The position numbers were made by a program, and so were the translations under genes. A DNA stretch of 64,000 nt from NCBI RefSeq assembly GCF_021513275.1, contig NZ_CP090978.1:4340001-4404000 (forward strand), given 5' to 3'. The notes beneath the pieces were generated by a model. It saw only the letters and a list, made by a program, of their open reading frames with translations. It did not search any database and was not told where the DNA came from. Positions within the stretch are counted from its first letter, which is position 1. The number at the start of each line of letters is the position of its first letter. The DNA comes from Paenibacillus hexagrammi (GTDB lineage: Bacteria; Bacillota; Bacilli; Paenibacillales; NBRC-103111). Below, piece by piece: positions 19,990 to 29,780 of this stretch.

Positions 19990-21060
19990 CTATATAGTCG
20001 GTCTGCGAACGTAATGCAGCACGACATGCTGGATGATTACCTTCATAACAGCGAAGAACGGAACCGCCAGGATCAATCCGACAATGCCCGCCACTTCGCC
20101 CCCTACCATCAAAGCAAAGATGATAAACAATGGATGCATATGCAAAGATCTCCCTACAACCTGAGGAGAAATCACATTGCCCTCCAGCACCTGAACGGCG
20201 AGGTTCACTAAAACAACGAACAGCATCATTTTCAAAGATACGGTTGAAGCCATCAGAATGGCAGGCGCCGCGCCAAAGAACGGTCCCAGATAAGGGATGA
20301 TGTTAAATACAGCTACTACACTCGCTAATAACAGGGGATACGGCATACCTATGGCCCAGTATCCAATGTAAGCAAGCACCCCTACGATGAGGCAAACCAG
20401 CAGCTGCCCCCGCACATAATTGCCAAGAGCCGTATCAATATCAAGCAGCAGCTTAACCGTCACCTTTCGGCGGTCCTTTGGTACAATGGTCAGCGCGGTC
20501 TTCTCGAGCAGTTGAATATCTTTCATGATATAAAAAGCGACGAATGGCACGATAAACACGACAAACAGCATATTAATCGTATTGCCGATCTGATTCACAT
20601 AGTTGGAAATCGCCATGGAAATACTGTTTTCCAGCTTCGTTAACGAATGATTAAAGCCTGTCCGCACGCTATCCGGCAGCATTTGATTCTGATTAAAGCC
20701 ATCGACGAGCGATTGCGCCCTCATGGCCATCTGCGGCATATGTTCATTGAGTTCATCGAGCTGGTTCATAAACATCGGAGTCACATTCATAATAATGACG
20801 GTCATCGAGGTAATAAAGACTCCGTAAATCAGCAGCACAGCAATCGTTCGAGGCACTTTGCGCTGATTCAGCATATTCACTACCGGGTTGAGCAAATAGG
20901 ACAAGATCATTGCAATAAAGAACGGCGTTATGATCGCCTTCAGAAATTGCCATACATGAAGCAGAAGCGGCTTGATTAATAGAAGCATGTAGATCACTGC
21001 AAGTCCTAACAGTATGTAAACAAGCGTTGCAAACCATTTATTATGGTAAAAACGTCCCAT
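19990..21060 (-). CDS. AI-2E family transporter (YrrI-like membrane permease)
   Basis: A 356-aa polytopic membrane protein of the AI-2E exporter (TqsA/YrrI) family with about eight helices. Family landmarks are ITPFFIAMILSYLLNPVV near residue 45, the cytoplasmic-facing FVVFIVPFVAFYIMKD, and the C-terminal NIIPYLGPFFGAAPAI and GLILAVPFFAVMKVI. Substrate is unknown; many members transport ions rather than autoinducer. Position upstream of alaS equals B. subtilis yrrI. Start is ATG 21060 behind ACGGGGTG. Confidence 0.88.
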   Translation of the reverse strand: MGRFYHNKWFATLVYILLGLAVIYMLLLIKPLLLHVWQFLKAIITPFFIAMILSYLLNPVVNMLNQRKVPRTIAVLLIYGVFITSMTVIIMNVTPMFMNQLDELNEHMPQMAMRAQSLVDGFNQNQMLPDSVRTGFNHSLTKLENSISMAISNYVNQIGNTINMLFVVFIVPFVAFYIMKDIQLLEKTALTIVPKDRRKVTVKLLLDIDTALGNYVRGQLLVCLIVGVLAYIGYWAIGMPYPLLLASVVAVFNIIPYLGPFFGAAPAILMASTVSLKMMLFVVLVNLAVQVLEGNVISPQVVGRSLHMHPLFIIFALMVGGEVAGIVGLILAVPFFAVMKVIIQHVVLHYVRRPTI

Positions 21061-21169
21061 CGTTTCACCCCGTCATCAGGCTATATGATTCCGTATACAG
21101 TATATGTACAACCTGTGAAAAATAACCCGATAACGCTCTCTTCGAGATCGCTGAACGTACTCAAACAGC

Positions 21170-21215
21170 AAAAAAAACACCGTAATTCCTGACTTAATGA
21201 CGGGAATTTACGGTG
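21170..21215 (-). terminator. Intrinsic terminator after the zinc-ribbon gene
   Basis: CACCGTAATTCC (21178-21189) pairs with GGGAATTTACGGTG (21202-21215); on the minus strand eight T follow. It ends the cymR to zinc-ribbon gene run. Confidence 0.82.
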
Positions 21216-21243
21216 CTTCAATTAAATTCAAAAATGGACCAGC

Positions 21244-21447
21244 TTAATTGGCATGCAGCTGAACTTGAGGAATTTCTTCCTCAAAAAACAAATCGTCCAG
21301 GGAGCTAAGTGTTCCGTCTTCTTCCACTTGATACACGGACATCTTATCTCCGTTCACGCTGAGCTCGATGAAGCAGCCCCAGCAATAAAACTGATGGGAA
21401 CCGATCTTGCCGATATCTTTGGAATTGCAATTTGGACAACGCATCAT
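21244..21447 (-). CDS. Small zinc-ribbon protein
   Basis: A 67-aa protein with two CXXC pairs (RCPNCNSKDIG and YCWGCFIEL), enough to bind one zinc ion, followed by an acidic C-terminal tail (DDLFFEEEIPQ). Function unknown; such ribbons often mediate protein or nucleic acid contacts. ATG 21447 is chosen because AGGGTG lies six bases upstream; an upstream GTG has no ribosome site. It follows the PRC-barrel gene by 10 bases and is probably cotranscribed with it. Confidence 0.72.
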   Translation of the reverse strand: MMRCPNCNSKDIGKIGSHQFYCWGCFIELSVNGDKMSVYQVEEDGTLSSLDDLFFEEEIPQVQLHAN

Positions 21448-21457
21448 GTTACTCACC

Positions 21458-21979
21458 CTATTCTTCTTTGGATACGAAGAGTTCTTCTACTTCCGCGGCG
21501 CAGTGGGTCGGCACAATAACCGCATCTTCCCCTCTAGTTGCCGTCTCCGGCATAGGAAGCCATTTGCGCCCTTCTTTGAGGTCGGAAATGAAACCTTCGG
21601 ACAATTCATAACCTACTATTTGTTTACCCCAATCTTCGCCCAAATAAACATCTTCTACCATTCCTAATTGGTGGCCTCCCACCGTAATCATCGGAAGCCC
21701 CGTTATTTTCCGGCTCCCATCGATCAAAGCGATCCATCCGGCATCATGGCTGTACTCAGCAATGACGCTTTCGTTCGGTATGGTAACGGCATCTTCTCCT
21801 GTGGCGATTATCTGATTCCACTCAATCCATTTGATCGAGGAAAACCATGACTTCGCTTCAAGAAAAATCCCCTTTATGTTCCAATTTGAGTCTATACACA
21901 AGTCTTTTACCTGGCCAACCTGTTTCCCTGATTCAACTGTGATCACCGGCAGCCCGATAAGATCTCGCGCTTTGCGCAA
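21458..21979 (-). CDS. PRC-barrel domain protein, two repeats
   Basis: A 173-aa protein made of two PRC-barrel domains, residues about 1-75 (ARDLIGLPVITVESGKQVGQ) and 90-165 (SRKITGLPMITVGGHQLGMV). The PRC fold occurs in photosynthetic reaction centre H subunit and RimM; in Firmicutes paired PRC proteins have unknown roles (YlmC/YrrD-like). Start is TTG at 21979 with GGAGGAATTC upstream; no ATG fits. It lies 28 bases after the cysteine desulfurase gene in the same direction. Confidence 0.82.
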   Translation of the reverse strand: MRKARDLIGLPVITVESGKQVGQVKDLCIDSNWNIKGIFLEAKSWFSSIKWIEWNQIIATGEDAVTIPNESVIAEYSHDAGWIALIDGSRKITGLPMITVGGHQLGMVEDVYLGEDWGKQIVGYELSEGFISDLKEGRKWLPMPETATRGEDAVIVPTHCAAEVEELFVSKEE

Positions 21980-22007
21980 TCTGAATTCCTCCTAGAACCG
22001 CCTGGTA

Positions 22008-23156
22008 CTATCTAGTACGCAATCGCCCCACGATGGTTGCAATTTTGTGCGCGGCTATTTCGATTTGCTCTTTAGAATTCCCCATTCCAAAGCTAAATCG
22101 AACAGCGGAGTTCGTTACATTTTCTGGCAAGTGCATGGCTTGTAAGACATGAGATATTTCCAAGGATCCTGAAGTACATGCGGAGCCGCTCGCTGCAGCT
22201 ATACCTTCGAGATCTAAATTCATCAATAACGTTTCTGTGCTGATACCAGGGAAGCTGATGTTAAGAATGTGCGGGATGGACTGTTCCAAACTACCGTTTA
22301 TAGTAAAGCCCTCGGTTCCGAGCTGCTGCTCCAATCGGCTGATCATGAGGGAGCGGAGCTCCCAAGCATGCTGCCCGATGTCCTGAAGCTGTGGAAGGAT
22401 AAGCTCAACAGCTTTGGACATACCGGCAATTGCAGCCATATTCTCGGTTCCGGACCTTCTCTTTCTTTCCTGCGAGCCCCCGAGCGTATGCGGAGTAAGC
22501 ATCACGTTCTTGCCTATATACAAAGCCCCGACGCCCTTGGGACCATAGATCTTGTGAGCAGAGAAGCTCATCAGATCAACAGGCAGTGCGCCTAGATCAA
22601 TGGTCAGCTTTCCCAGAGCCTGCACGGCATCGACATGAAAGGGAATTTGGCGGCCCCTTGCCAGCTGTCCGATTTGTTCAATGGGCTGAACGGTTCCAAC
22701 TTCGTTATTCACGTACATAACGCTGATCAAAGCCGTATCCGGACGTATAGACGCTTCCAGCTCCTCCAATTGAATAAGACCGGTCGGACCTACTGGCAGG
22801 TATGTCACCTCGTAGCCCAAGCTCTCCAGCCGTTCATAAGGATGCAGCACAGCATGGTGCTCGATCTGAGTTGTAATGATATGCTTCTTGCCGTCTAATT
22901 GAGCATTCAATAAACCGAATATCGCCATATTGTTGCTCTCCGTACCCCCGCTCGTGAATACAAGCTGAGCCGGAAGACAGCCAAGCGCCCCTGCCATCGA
23001 ATCTCGAAAGCGGTTTAAAGCAGTCCTTGCTGCCCTCCCAAAGCTGTGCGTGCTGGAAGGATTTCCGTAGAGCTCCTGATAAAAAGGCAGCATCGCCTGA
23101 AGCACTTCAGGATGGACAGGAGTTGTTGCAGCGTGATCAAGATAAATTGGATTCAT
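22008..23156 (-). CDS. iscS: Cysteine desulfurase (YrvO/IscS type)
   Basis: PLP enzyme that takes sulfur from cysteine as a persulfide. The PLP lysine is Lys202 in SFSAHKIYGPKG and the catalytic cysteine is Cys327 in ASGSACTSG, within a full-length 382-aa class V aminotransferase fold (NPIYLDHAATTP at the start). In B. subtilis the orthologue YrvO works only with MnmA for 2-thiouridine; here mnmA is close but divergent. It is cotranscribed with cymR, nine bases upstream. Confidence 0.93.
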   Translation of the reverse strand: MNPIYLDHAATTPVHPEVLQAMLPFYQELYGNPSSTHSFGRAARTALNRFRDSMAGALGCLPAQLVFTSGGTESNNMAIFGLLNAQLDGKKHIITTQIEHHAVLHPYERLESLGYEVTYLPVGPTGLIQLEELEASIRPDTALISVMYVNNEVGTVQPIEQIGQLARGRQIPFHVDAVQALGKLTIDLGALPVDLMSFSAHKIYGPKGVGALYIGKNVMLTPHTLGGSQERKRRSGTENMAAIAGMSKAVELILPQLQDIGQHAWELRSLMISRLEQQLGTEGFTINGSLEQSIPHILNISFPGISTETLLMNLDLEGIAAASGSACTSGSLEISHVLQAMHLPENVTNSAVRFSFGMGNSKEQIEIAAHKIATIVGRLRTR

Positions 23157-23165
23157 TATGCACCT

Positions 23166-23585
23166 TTAGATGTAGAACATATAATTATCGTTTACGCCTT
23201 TGTCCTGAAAAGAAATCAGATGTGAGAGCGTTGTTGAGTCAAGCACTTCTGCAATACTATCTCGAATGCGAATCCACAAATCACGCTTGGCCGGATCGTC
23301 TTCCTCCGTGAAATCGACCGGACTGATCGGCCCTTCAAGAACACGAATGACCTCACCGGAAGTAATTTGGTCCGGGGTCTTGGACAGAATGTAACCGCCG
23401 TAGGCTCCTCGAATACTTTTGACCAGACCGGCATTTCTCAGCGGGGCTACCAGCTGCTCCAAGTAATGCTCCGAAAGCTGGTGCTTCTCGGCAATACTTT
23501 TAAGCGATGTCGGCCCTTCTCCATATCGATGAGACAGCTCCATCATGATCGTGAGGCCATAACGGCCTTTCGTGGATATTTTCAA
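23166..23585 (-). CDS. cymR: Rrf2-family cysteine metabolism repressor
   Basis: A 139-aa winged-helix regulator of the Rrf2 family: MKISTKGRYGLTIMMELS, LKSIAEKHQLSEHYLEQLV and GAYGGYILSK. It has none of the three cysteines that hold the iron-sulfur cluster in IscR, which points to CymR (B. subtilis YrzC), the repressor of cysteine uptake and synthesis genes that works with CysK. Start is TTG at 23585 behind GAGGTG. It heads the cymR-iscS unit. Confidence 0.9.
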   Translation of the reverse strand: MKISTKGRYGLTIMMELSHRYGEGPTSLKSIAEKHQLSEHYLEQLVAPLRNAGLVKSIRGAYGGYILSKTPDQITSGEVIRVLEGPISPVDFTEEDDPAKRDLWIRIRDSIAEVLDSTTLSHLISFQDKGVNDNYMFYI

Positions 23586-23787
23586 AGTAACACCTCATTA
23601 ATTTCATATATGCCGATAAGTTGTCCATATCTAGATTAACAGCGTAACCATTTTTACCCAAAACATTCCTAAACATCCGCGTATCATATATATGGTAACA
23701 TAATTCCTTGTTTTATGGGTGAAATTCCATGACATTCTCATGAAATATTTTTAAAAAATTATTGGTGGATGTATAATGGTGAGATAG

Positions 23788-24927
<1,140 letters not shown>

Positions 24928-24958
24928 GAATTTATCTGGACAGGAGGCTGAGAATGCC

Positions 24959-25645
24959 ATGATATCCAGCTCAGTCATGAAAGCAGCAACCTATGAAGAA
25001 GCCATTCCTTTGCTCAAGCAAATCGGTATTCTTCCTCTCTCCTCCTTCATACCGGAGCATCCTTCTTTGGAAGCCATTACGGAGCCATCCCAGTGGCATA
25101 ACGGCTTGGAGACGGACCCTTGGCTGTGGAGAGATCGGTTTGCCGGAGATGGTATTGCTGCCTATGGACGATTTTTTGCCAAAAAGCCTGTACTCATATC
25201 TGCAGAATGGTTTCCATTGGTCAAAAACCTGCTTGAAGAGCCCTATACCGTGGAAGAACGCTACCAGGACGGACTAATTCCTAAAGCGGCTGTCGATATT
25301 TATCAGGCTGTAGCTGATGATGAAGGCATTGATGCTAGGCTGTTACGGGCAAAAGCCGGGTTGAAAGCCAAGGAGTCCAAGGGGGATTTCGATCGGGCAC
25401 TCATTGAACTCCAAAGTAAAACCGATCTTGTCATTGCCGGAACAACCGACCGGTTAAACCAAAATGGCGTCAAGAGCGGCTGGAACAGCTCCTGCTATAT
25501 GACAGCTGCCCATTGGATGGAGCTCCACAAGCTGGAAAAGAACGTGCTTCCTACACCTGAAGCCAAATCTGCTTTCAGAGCTTTGCTTCGTGAGCACTGT
25601 TCCGAAGCTGCACAAGCTTATTTTTATAAGATATTCAGGCTTTAG
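24959..25645 (+). CDS. Uncharacterised AlkZ-related protein
   Basis: A 228-aa soluble protein with no signal peptide. The segment QWHNGLETDPWLWRDRFAGDGIAAYGRFFAKKPVLIS resembles small Firmicute proteins labelled AlkZ-related, which share part of the winged-helix fold of the AlkZ/YcaQ DNA glycosylases; catalytic activity is not established. ATG 24959 is preceded by CAGGAGG. It starts 31 bases after mnmA and is probably cotranscribed. The assignment rests on recalled similarity, so I am only moderately sure. Confidence 0.6.
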   Translation: MISSSVMKAATYEEAIPLLKQIGILPLSSFIPEHPSLEAITEPSQWHNGLETDPWLWRDRFAGDGIAAYGRFFAKKPVLISAEWFPLVKNLLEEPYTVEERYQDGLIPKAAVDIYQAVADDEGIDARLLRAKAGLKAKESKGDFDRALIELQSKTDLVIAGTTDRLNQNGVKSGWNSSCYMTAAHWMELHKLEKNVLPTPEAKSAFRALLREHCSEAAQAYFYKIFRL

Positions 25646-25727
25646 ATTCGTGGAAGTTAATATTTACCGTACTGTTCGAAGCATGCAGAACCGTTCAAAA
25701 GCAAAAGCTACGCTAGTGGAGGTGGCC

Positions 25728-26186
25728 ATGTACATGAACGGTTTTTCTTTGTTCCTTGTGGGAGTTACTGGCAGCCTGGGTCTGCTTGGCGATCCGGATA
25801 TAGAGCATCTGCAGCTGAGGGAGTGTTCTGCGGCTGCAGATGCTCCTGTGCAAATGACAGTTCATCCTACTAGCACACAAAACGCTACAGCGACTATTCC
25901 CCAACCAGAAGATTCCGATTACGAGAAATGGAGCCGGATGGCTTTTAAAGAAGCCGGTAAGATTTATACACTTCTGGATTATAAGTATTTAGGAAAATCC
26001 TACGCGGCGCCCGGCGTCTACCAACAGCAGTTCCGGTTCTGGATCAAGAAGAACAAGCACGAATTCCCGCTGATTGTAACGATTCGATATAATTCTGTGA
26101 CAGAGAAGGTTTATACCATTCAAATGGAAGAGCAAAAAGGAGCCTGCGGTATTCATGAGTCACCGCCTCCCTCTTCTATTTGTTGA
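25728..26186 (+). CDS. DUF3889 family secreted protein (YqzG/YhdC-like)
   Basis: A 152-aa protein with an N-terminal hydrophobic segment (FSLFLVGVTGSLGLLG) likely to act as a signal peptide, a low-complexity Pro/Thr linker and a C-terminal DUF3889-type domain (AFKEAGKIYTLLDYKYLGKS, FRFWIKKNKHEFPLIVTI). Function unknown. GGAGGT upstream allows ATG 25728 or ATG 25734. It may be transcribed with the preceding gene, 82 bases away. Confidence 0.6.
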   Translation: MYMNGFSLFLVGVTGSLGLLGDPDIEHLQLRECSAAADAPVQMTVHPTSTQNATATIPQPEDSDYEKWSRMAFKEAGKIYTLLDYKYLGKSYAAPGVYQQQFRFWIKKNKHEFPLIVTIRYNSVTEKVYTIQMEEQKGACGIHESPPPSSIC

Positions 26187-26231
26187 GTGATTATTAGGTT
26201 GGAAATGGGCTTCTGGAATGAGGTAAGCTAA

Positions 26232-27185
26232 TCACGGCTGTAGAATTGTAATGATAACGTTTTGATTCTTTATATCCTCATACATGTCTTGATACTGCTG
26301 CTTCAGATTTGCATCGTCCAGACTAAAATTAACATCCGATGGAAAGCTAATGGTTACTGCTTGATCTCCAAATTCGCCGATTTTTGAAATTTTCACGATA
26401 CCTGTAAGATCCTCATTGGCTTCCCAACGCTCTTTGGGCCAAATTTTAATAGTAAACAGTAACCCTCCGTATTCCCGATTATCCTTATTAAAAAAATCAA
26501 AGGTTTCTGCCGTATCTTCAGAAATGGCACTTTCCACCTCATATTTCCCTTCCCAGCTTGCCGGTAATTCAACCGTAAGCATATTCTTGATTGTATAGGT
26601 AATCGTCGGAACTACCACTTTTGAAGCTAGGCTCATATTCGATTCCTTTAATTTCTGAATGAATGTCACAGCTTCCGCTCTAGTTAACAGATCCTCTTGC
26701 AGAAAACCATCAATCGAATGAGACGTTTTCCCTTCAGCAATATGATGATCCAATACATATTGGATGGCATCGTTCATTACATAATTCTTTCCTGCAGCAT
26801 TAACCGCAAAGATTGCTGCCTGCCCTCTCGATAATGGATGTTGATCGGCCACCCCCCACCCAAGCCGAGACCAATAAGTTACATAGGCATCCGACCAATC
26901 GGAAGAACCAGCAGCTTCTTGTTTAACACTATCAGCTTGATAACATCGTATGAGCATAGCAATAAATTCTGTACCAGTGACAGGCTGATCGGGTCTAAAC
27001 GTGTCGTCGGAATAGCCTTCAACGATTTTAGACTCCACAGCCCAACGTATACTGCTAAATCCCCAAAAGTCTGTTGGAATATCTCGGAAAGAAATATCCT
27101 CAGCTAAGACAGGATGCATGTTTAGAGCGTAGATCGCAGCGGACATCCCAACTATCCAAATCCTCTTCATAAGGTTTTTCATCAC
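26232..27185 (-). CDS. S-layer homology (SLH) domain protein
   Basis: A 317-aa exported protein: signal peptide to about residue 28 (VLAEDIS), then SLH repeats (SFRDIPTDFWGFSSIRWAVE, IVEGYSDDTFRPDQPVTGTEFIAMLIRC and a third around HIAEG with LTRAEAVTFIQKL). SLH domains hold proteins to pyruvylated secondary cell wall polymers. The C-terminal 140 residues (ITYTIKNMLTVELPASWEGKY onward) are an unassigned beta-rich domain. Monocistronic by position, convergent with the DUF3889 gene. Confidence 0.82.
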   Translation of the reverse strand: MMKNLMKRIWIVGMSAAIYALNMHPVLAEDISFRDIPTDFWGFSSIRWAVESKIVEGYSDDTFRPDQPVTGTEFIAMLIRCYQADSVKQEAAGSSDWSDAYVTYWSRLGWGVADQHPLSRGQAAIFAVNAAGKNYVMNDAIQYVLDHHIAEGKTSHSIDGFLQEDLLTRAEAVTFIQKLKESNMSLASKVVVPTITYTIKNMLTVELPASWEGKYEVESAISEDTAETFDFFNKDNREYGGLLFTIKIWPKERWEANEDLTGIVKISKIGEFGDQAVTISFPSDVNFSLDDANLKQQYQDMYEDIKNQNVIITILQP

Positions 27186-27307
27186 AATTCACATCCCCAT
27201 ATTTTACAATATATGTTTCTCTGGAAATGTACAACCGAAATCCCTGTCATTCCAGAGCTGGGAGCTTAAGGGGTTCCAATAAAAACAGACGAAAGCAACC
27301 TTTTTAT

Positions 27308-27445
27308 TTCAGCGGATGCAAACCTGCCGTCTTTACCTTAAACAATGTTAGTCATGGACCTGGGAATCAAAAAATTCAGCTCGTTGTGATTGCTGCCGAT
27401 GACGAAAGCGGGGATGCTTACCTGGATTATTTGGAGATTAAATAG
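27308..27445 (+). pseudogene. C-terminal remnant of a carbohydrate-binding-module protein
   Basis: The last about 45 codons of an open frame read FSGCKPAVFTL, NQKIQLVVIAADD and DAYLDYLEIK, which is the closing beta-strand pattern of CBM6/CBM35-like modules at the end of bacterial glycosidases. There is no matching N-terminal part upstream; the next gene is the SLH gene on the other strand. It ends 9 bases before the 3' end of the group II intron. Probably debris of a deleted secreted enzyme gene. Confidence 0.45.
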
Positions 27446-27454
27446 AAGAAGCTA

Positions 27455-29625
27455 GTAGAGTAAGACGGGGGATTACTCCCCCGGACTCCTCATCAAACCG
27501 TGCATGCGGATTTCCCGCACACGGCTTTCCTTCGTCAGTTCCCCATCTTCAGGAGTGAGTCGTCTTCACCCGTCACCGGATTGCAAATTTCACTGCTGAA
27601 TTAGAAACGTGTGGTGAGTAAGTTTGTTAGAAATACCATCCCTGCTTCTTCCAATACTTTGTTTGGAATAAGCCGGTTTGAAACCGTAGACTTCTTTTTC
27701 CGCATAAAAGCTCGCACTCTCATGCGTGTCCATTCGTCTAGGCGTTGAAACTTTTTCTTTACGTTCCCAATCCCAAAATAGTTACCAAACCCGCGTGACA
27801 CTTCATTTAGCTTCTTCATCATTTCGTTAAGGTTGTTACCTTGCTGCCTTCGGGTGATCTTGTGGACTTTCTCTTTGTACTTCTTCACTTTTGCGTCCGG
27901 CAAGATGAGATATTCTTTCCAGAAGTCAAATCCTAGAAAACGGAATCCTTCATCGAATTGCACCACTTTCGTTTTCTCTGGATGCATTCTCAGCTGAAGT
28001 TCCCCTTCTAAGATGGTTTTTGCCGTTTGGTATGCTTCTTCTGCTCGCTCCTTTGTTTTGCAAAGAATAACTGCATCATCTGCATATCTGACCACAGCAA
28101 ACCCCTTCTCCTTCATACTCCAGTCGAAATGATTCAGATATAGATTCGCAAGTAATGGACTGATGACCCCGCCTTGTGGGGACCCGACTAACGTTTCATG
28201 GAACTGATCATCTTCCATGACTCCTGCGGTGAGCCATCCGCGAATGAGCGTCAGCACTTTACCGTCGGTTATTCGTTCACGAACCTTTTCCATCAGCAGT
28301 TCATGCGGAATTTCATCGAAAAAGGATATAATGTCGAGGTCTACCACATAGTCGTATCCGCCGCGCTTTGCTCGTCGAATCGTGTTTATTGCTTGATGCG
28401 CAGAGTATCCAGGTCGGAAGCCAAAGCTGTAGTAGTAGAAGTCTTGCTCAAAGATCGGCTCGATGATTTGACGTACAGCCTGCTGGCATACGCGATCTCG
28501 GATTGTGGGAATGCCTAACGGTCTTAACTTCCCGTTTTCCTTCTCGATGAAATGTCGCCTGACAGGGTCGGGTTTGTACCGATCTTGTTGCAGTAGCCTT
28601 TGGATTTCCTTTAGGTTGATGCCTATGTTCTTCTCGAACATACCAATGCTTACCCCATCAATTCCGCCACTTCCTTGATTCTTCTTTACTGCCAGCCAGG
28701 CTTCATTCAGATTGTCCATTTGATATATTTTGTCGATCAGGGAGTAGTATCGTCGTTTCGGTTTCATTGGTGTTTCACCACCTTTACCTGCTACTCACCA
28801 AGCTGATCTTGTTCGCGCTACAGATGATCGATTCCTTACTCGTTCTACCTCATGCAACCGCGTGTTAGAAAAAAATTTTTTTTCAATCGCTCCTGTTGCC
28901 TGAGGTGTACTCAGGTCGCCAGTTTGCCTCTATCCCCAAGCGCTATCTCGCTCTCGGCGGGACGCACCCTCTTGGTCATACCCTCTCTGGTTTAAGGCGC
29001 TTACGATCTCCACTCACTTGAACTCACAGTCTTTGACGAAGCACGTTCCCTTTGCCTCTGTCTTCCCTCTTTTGAAGTGGAAGCAGGTTATGCGACTAAG
29101 AATATTTTTTTCCCCACGCGCATACTCATCCGAGTTTTCCCCTCTAGACTGTTACCAGCTTTCATCGGCTCAGACTTATTCGCTACTACGGAACGATCCG
29201 CCATCTCGCAGTTCATCGATTTGGCTTTCCCCTTAGGGTTATACCTTGCCTACCTCACACGCGTTTGCGCAGAGGAAACTACGAGACTTCCCTCAGTTAT
29301 CTGCACATTCTGTTCCATCCATCCTGACCCTAATCACGTAGATGAGCCTTGCAGGTCATATCCCTTTCGCGCTTTCCTGCAAGATATGCCTATGGCATAG
29401 ATTTCCCCGTTTTTCCGGCGGGTCATCCAACATCTCCGCCACCTCTGGTTCACCGCATTCCGGGCTGGACTTTGCCTGCAGGCCCTTCGGATTCCCCCTC
29501 GCGAGAGACACCCTGCCAATCCTTCTCCTACTGGAGTTAGGACTTCTGCTTCGGCTACGGCACTTTAAAGGGTAAAGTTACCGAGTGGATTTGAACCACT
29601 TAGATTGTGCGACTGTGAGGCGCAC
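27455..29625 (-). mobile_element. Group II intron, class C (IIC)-like, with maturase ORF
   Basis: A complete intron of about 2.17 kb on the minus strand. It begins GTGCGCC at 29625 (consensus GUGYG), carries the RT gene in domain IV, and ends after domain V and VI. Domain V lies at 27528-27494: AAGCCGTGTGCGG and CCGCATGCACGGTTT around a GAAA loop, with the catalytic AGC triad. Domain VI and the 3' end CTCTAC stop at 27455. The intron sits directly after an intrinsic terminator hairpin, the typical target of IIC introns, and its RT lacks an endonuclease domain, also typical of that class. Exact ends are inferred from consensus. Confidence 0.85.
27601..28767 (-). CDS. ltrA: Group II intron reverse transcriptase/maturase
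   Basis: A 388-aa intron-encoded protein that splices its host intron and copies it into new DNA sites. RT motifs are present: GIDGVSIGMFE, LRPLGIPTIRDRVCQQAV, SFGFRPGYSAHQA, DLDIISFFDEI, GSPQGGVISPLLANLYL and the catalytic YADD in VVRYADDAV. The C-terminal maturase (GIIM) domain includes GNYFGIGNVKKKFQRLDEW. No HNH endonuclease follows. AAAGGTGG precedes the ATG. All motifs look intact, so the element may be active. Confidence 0.93.
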   Translation of the reverse strand: MKPKRRYYSLIDKIYQMDNLNEAWLAVKKNQGSGGIDGVSIGMFEKNIGINLKEIQRLLQQDRYKPDPVRRHFIEKENGKLRPLGIPTIRDRVCQQAVRQIIEPIFEQDFYYYSFGFRPGYSAHQAINTIRRAKRGGYDYVVDLDIISFFDEIPHELLMEKVRERITDGKVLTLIRGWLTAGVMEDDQFHETLVGSPQGGVISPLLANLYLNHFDWSMKEKGFAVVRYADDAVILCKTKERAEEAYQTAKTILEGELQLRMHPEKTKVVQFDEGFRFLGFDFWKEYLILPDAKVKKYKEKVHKITRRQQGNNLNEMMKKLNEVSRGFGNYFGIGNVKKKFQRLDEWTRMRVRAFMRKKKSTVSNRLIPNKVLEEAGMVFLTNLLTTRF

Positions 29626-29656
29626 AGAAAAACCGGCGAGATCATTCTCGCCGGTT
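29626..29656 (-). terminator. Intrinsic terminator of the rarA unit and intron insertion target
   Basis: AACCGGCGAG (29631-29640) pairs with CTCGCCGGTT (29647-29656) around a six-base loop; on the minus strand TTTTTCT follows, and the intron begins at the next base. Confidence 0.88.
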
Positions 29657-29773
29657 CAGTTTGTTGATAAAGCATGGATCATTACGAGCTTCAGCAGCTT
29701 TTCTCCGATCTAAGGTGATAACAAAACTGTTAAAGGCACCTGCTGCGCTTCTCCGAAAAAGGTGCTTCTCCAT
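29642..29773 (-). CDS. Possible 43-residue ORF downstream of rarA
   Basis: A short open frame reading MEKHLFRRSAAGAFNSF at its start. AAAGGGG lies upstream but only about two bases from the ATG, and the frame ends inside the terminator stem. Its position between rarA and the terminator is the only support. It may be chance. Confidence 0.2.
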   Translation of the reverse strand: MEKHLFRRSAAGAFNSFVITLDRRKAAEARNDPCFINKLNRRE

Positions 29774-29780
29774 TTCCCCT

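Noticed and set aside
28768..29625. Short plus-strand ORFs in the RT upstream region
   Set aside because: This stretch is the structured domain I-III RNA of the group II intron, transcribed from the other strand.
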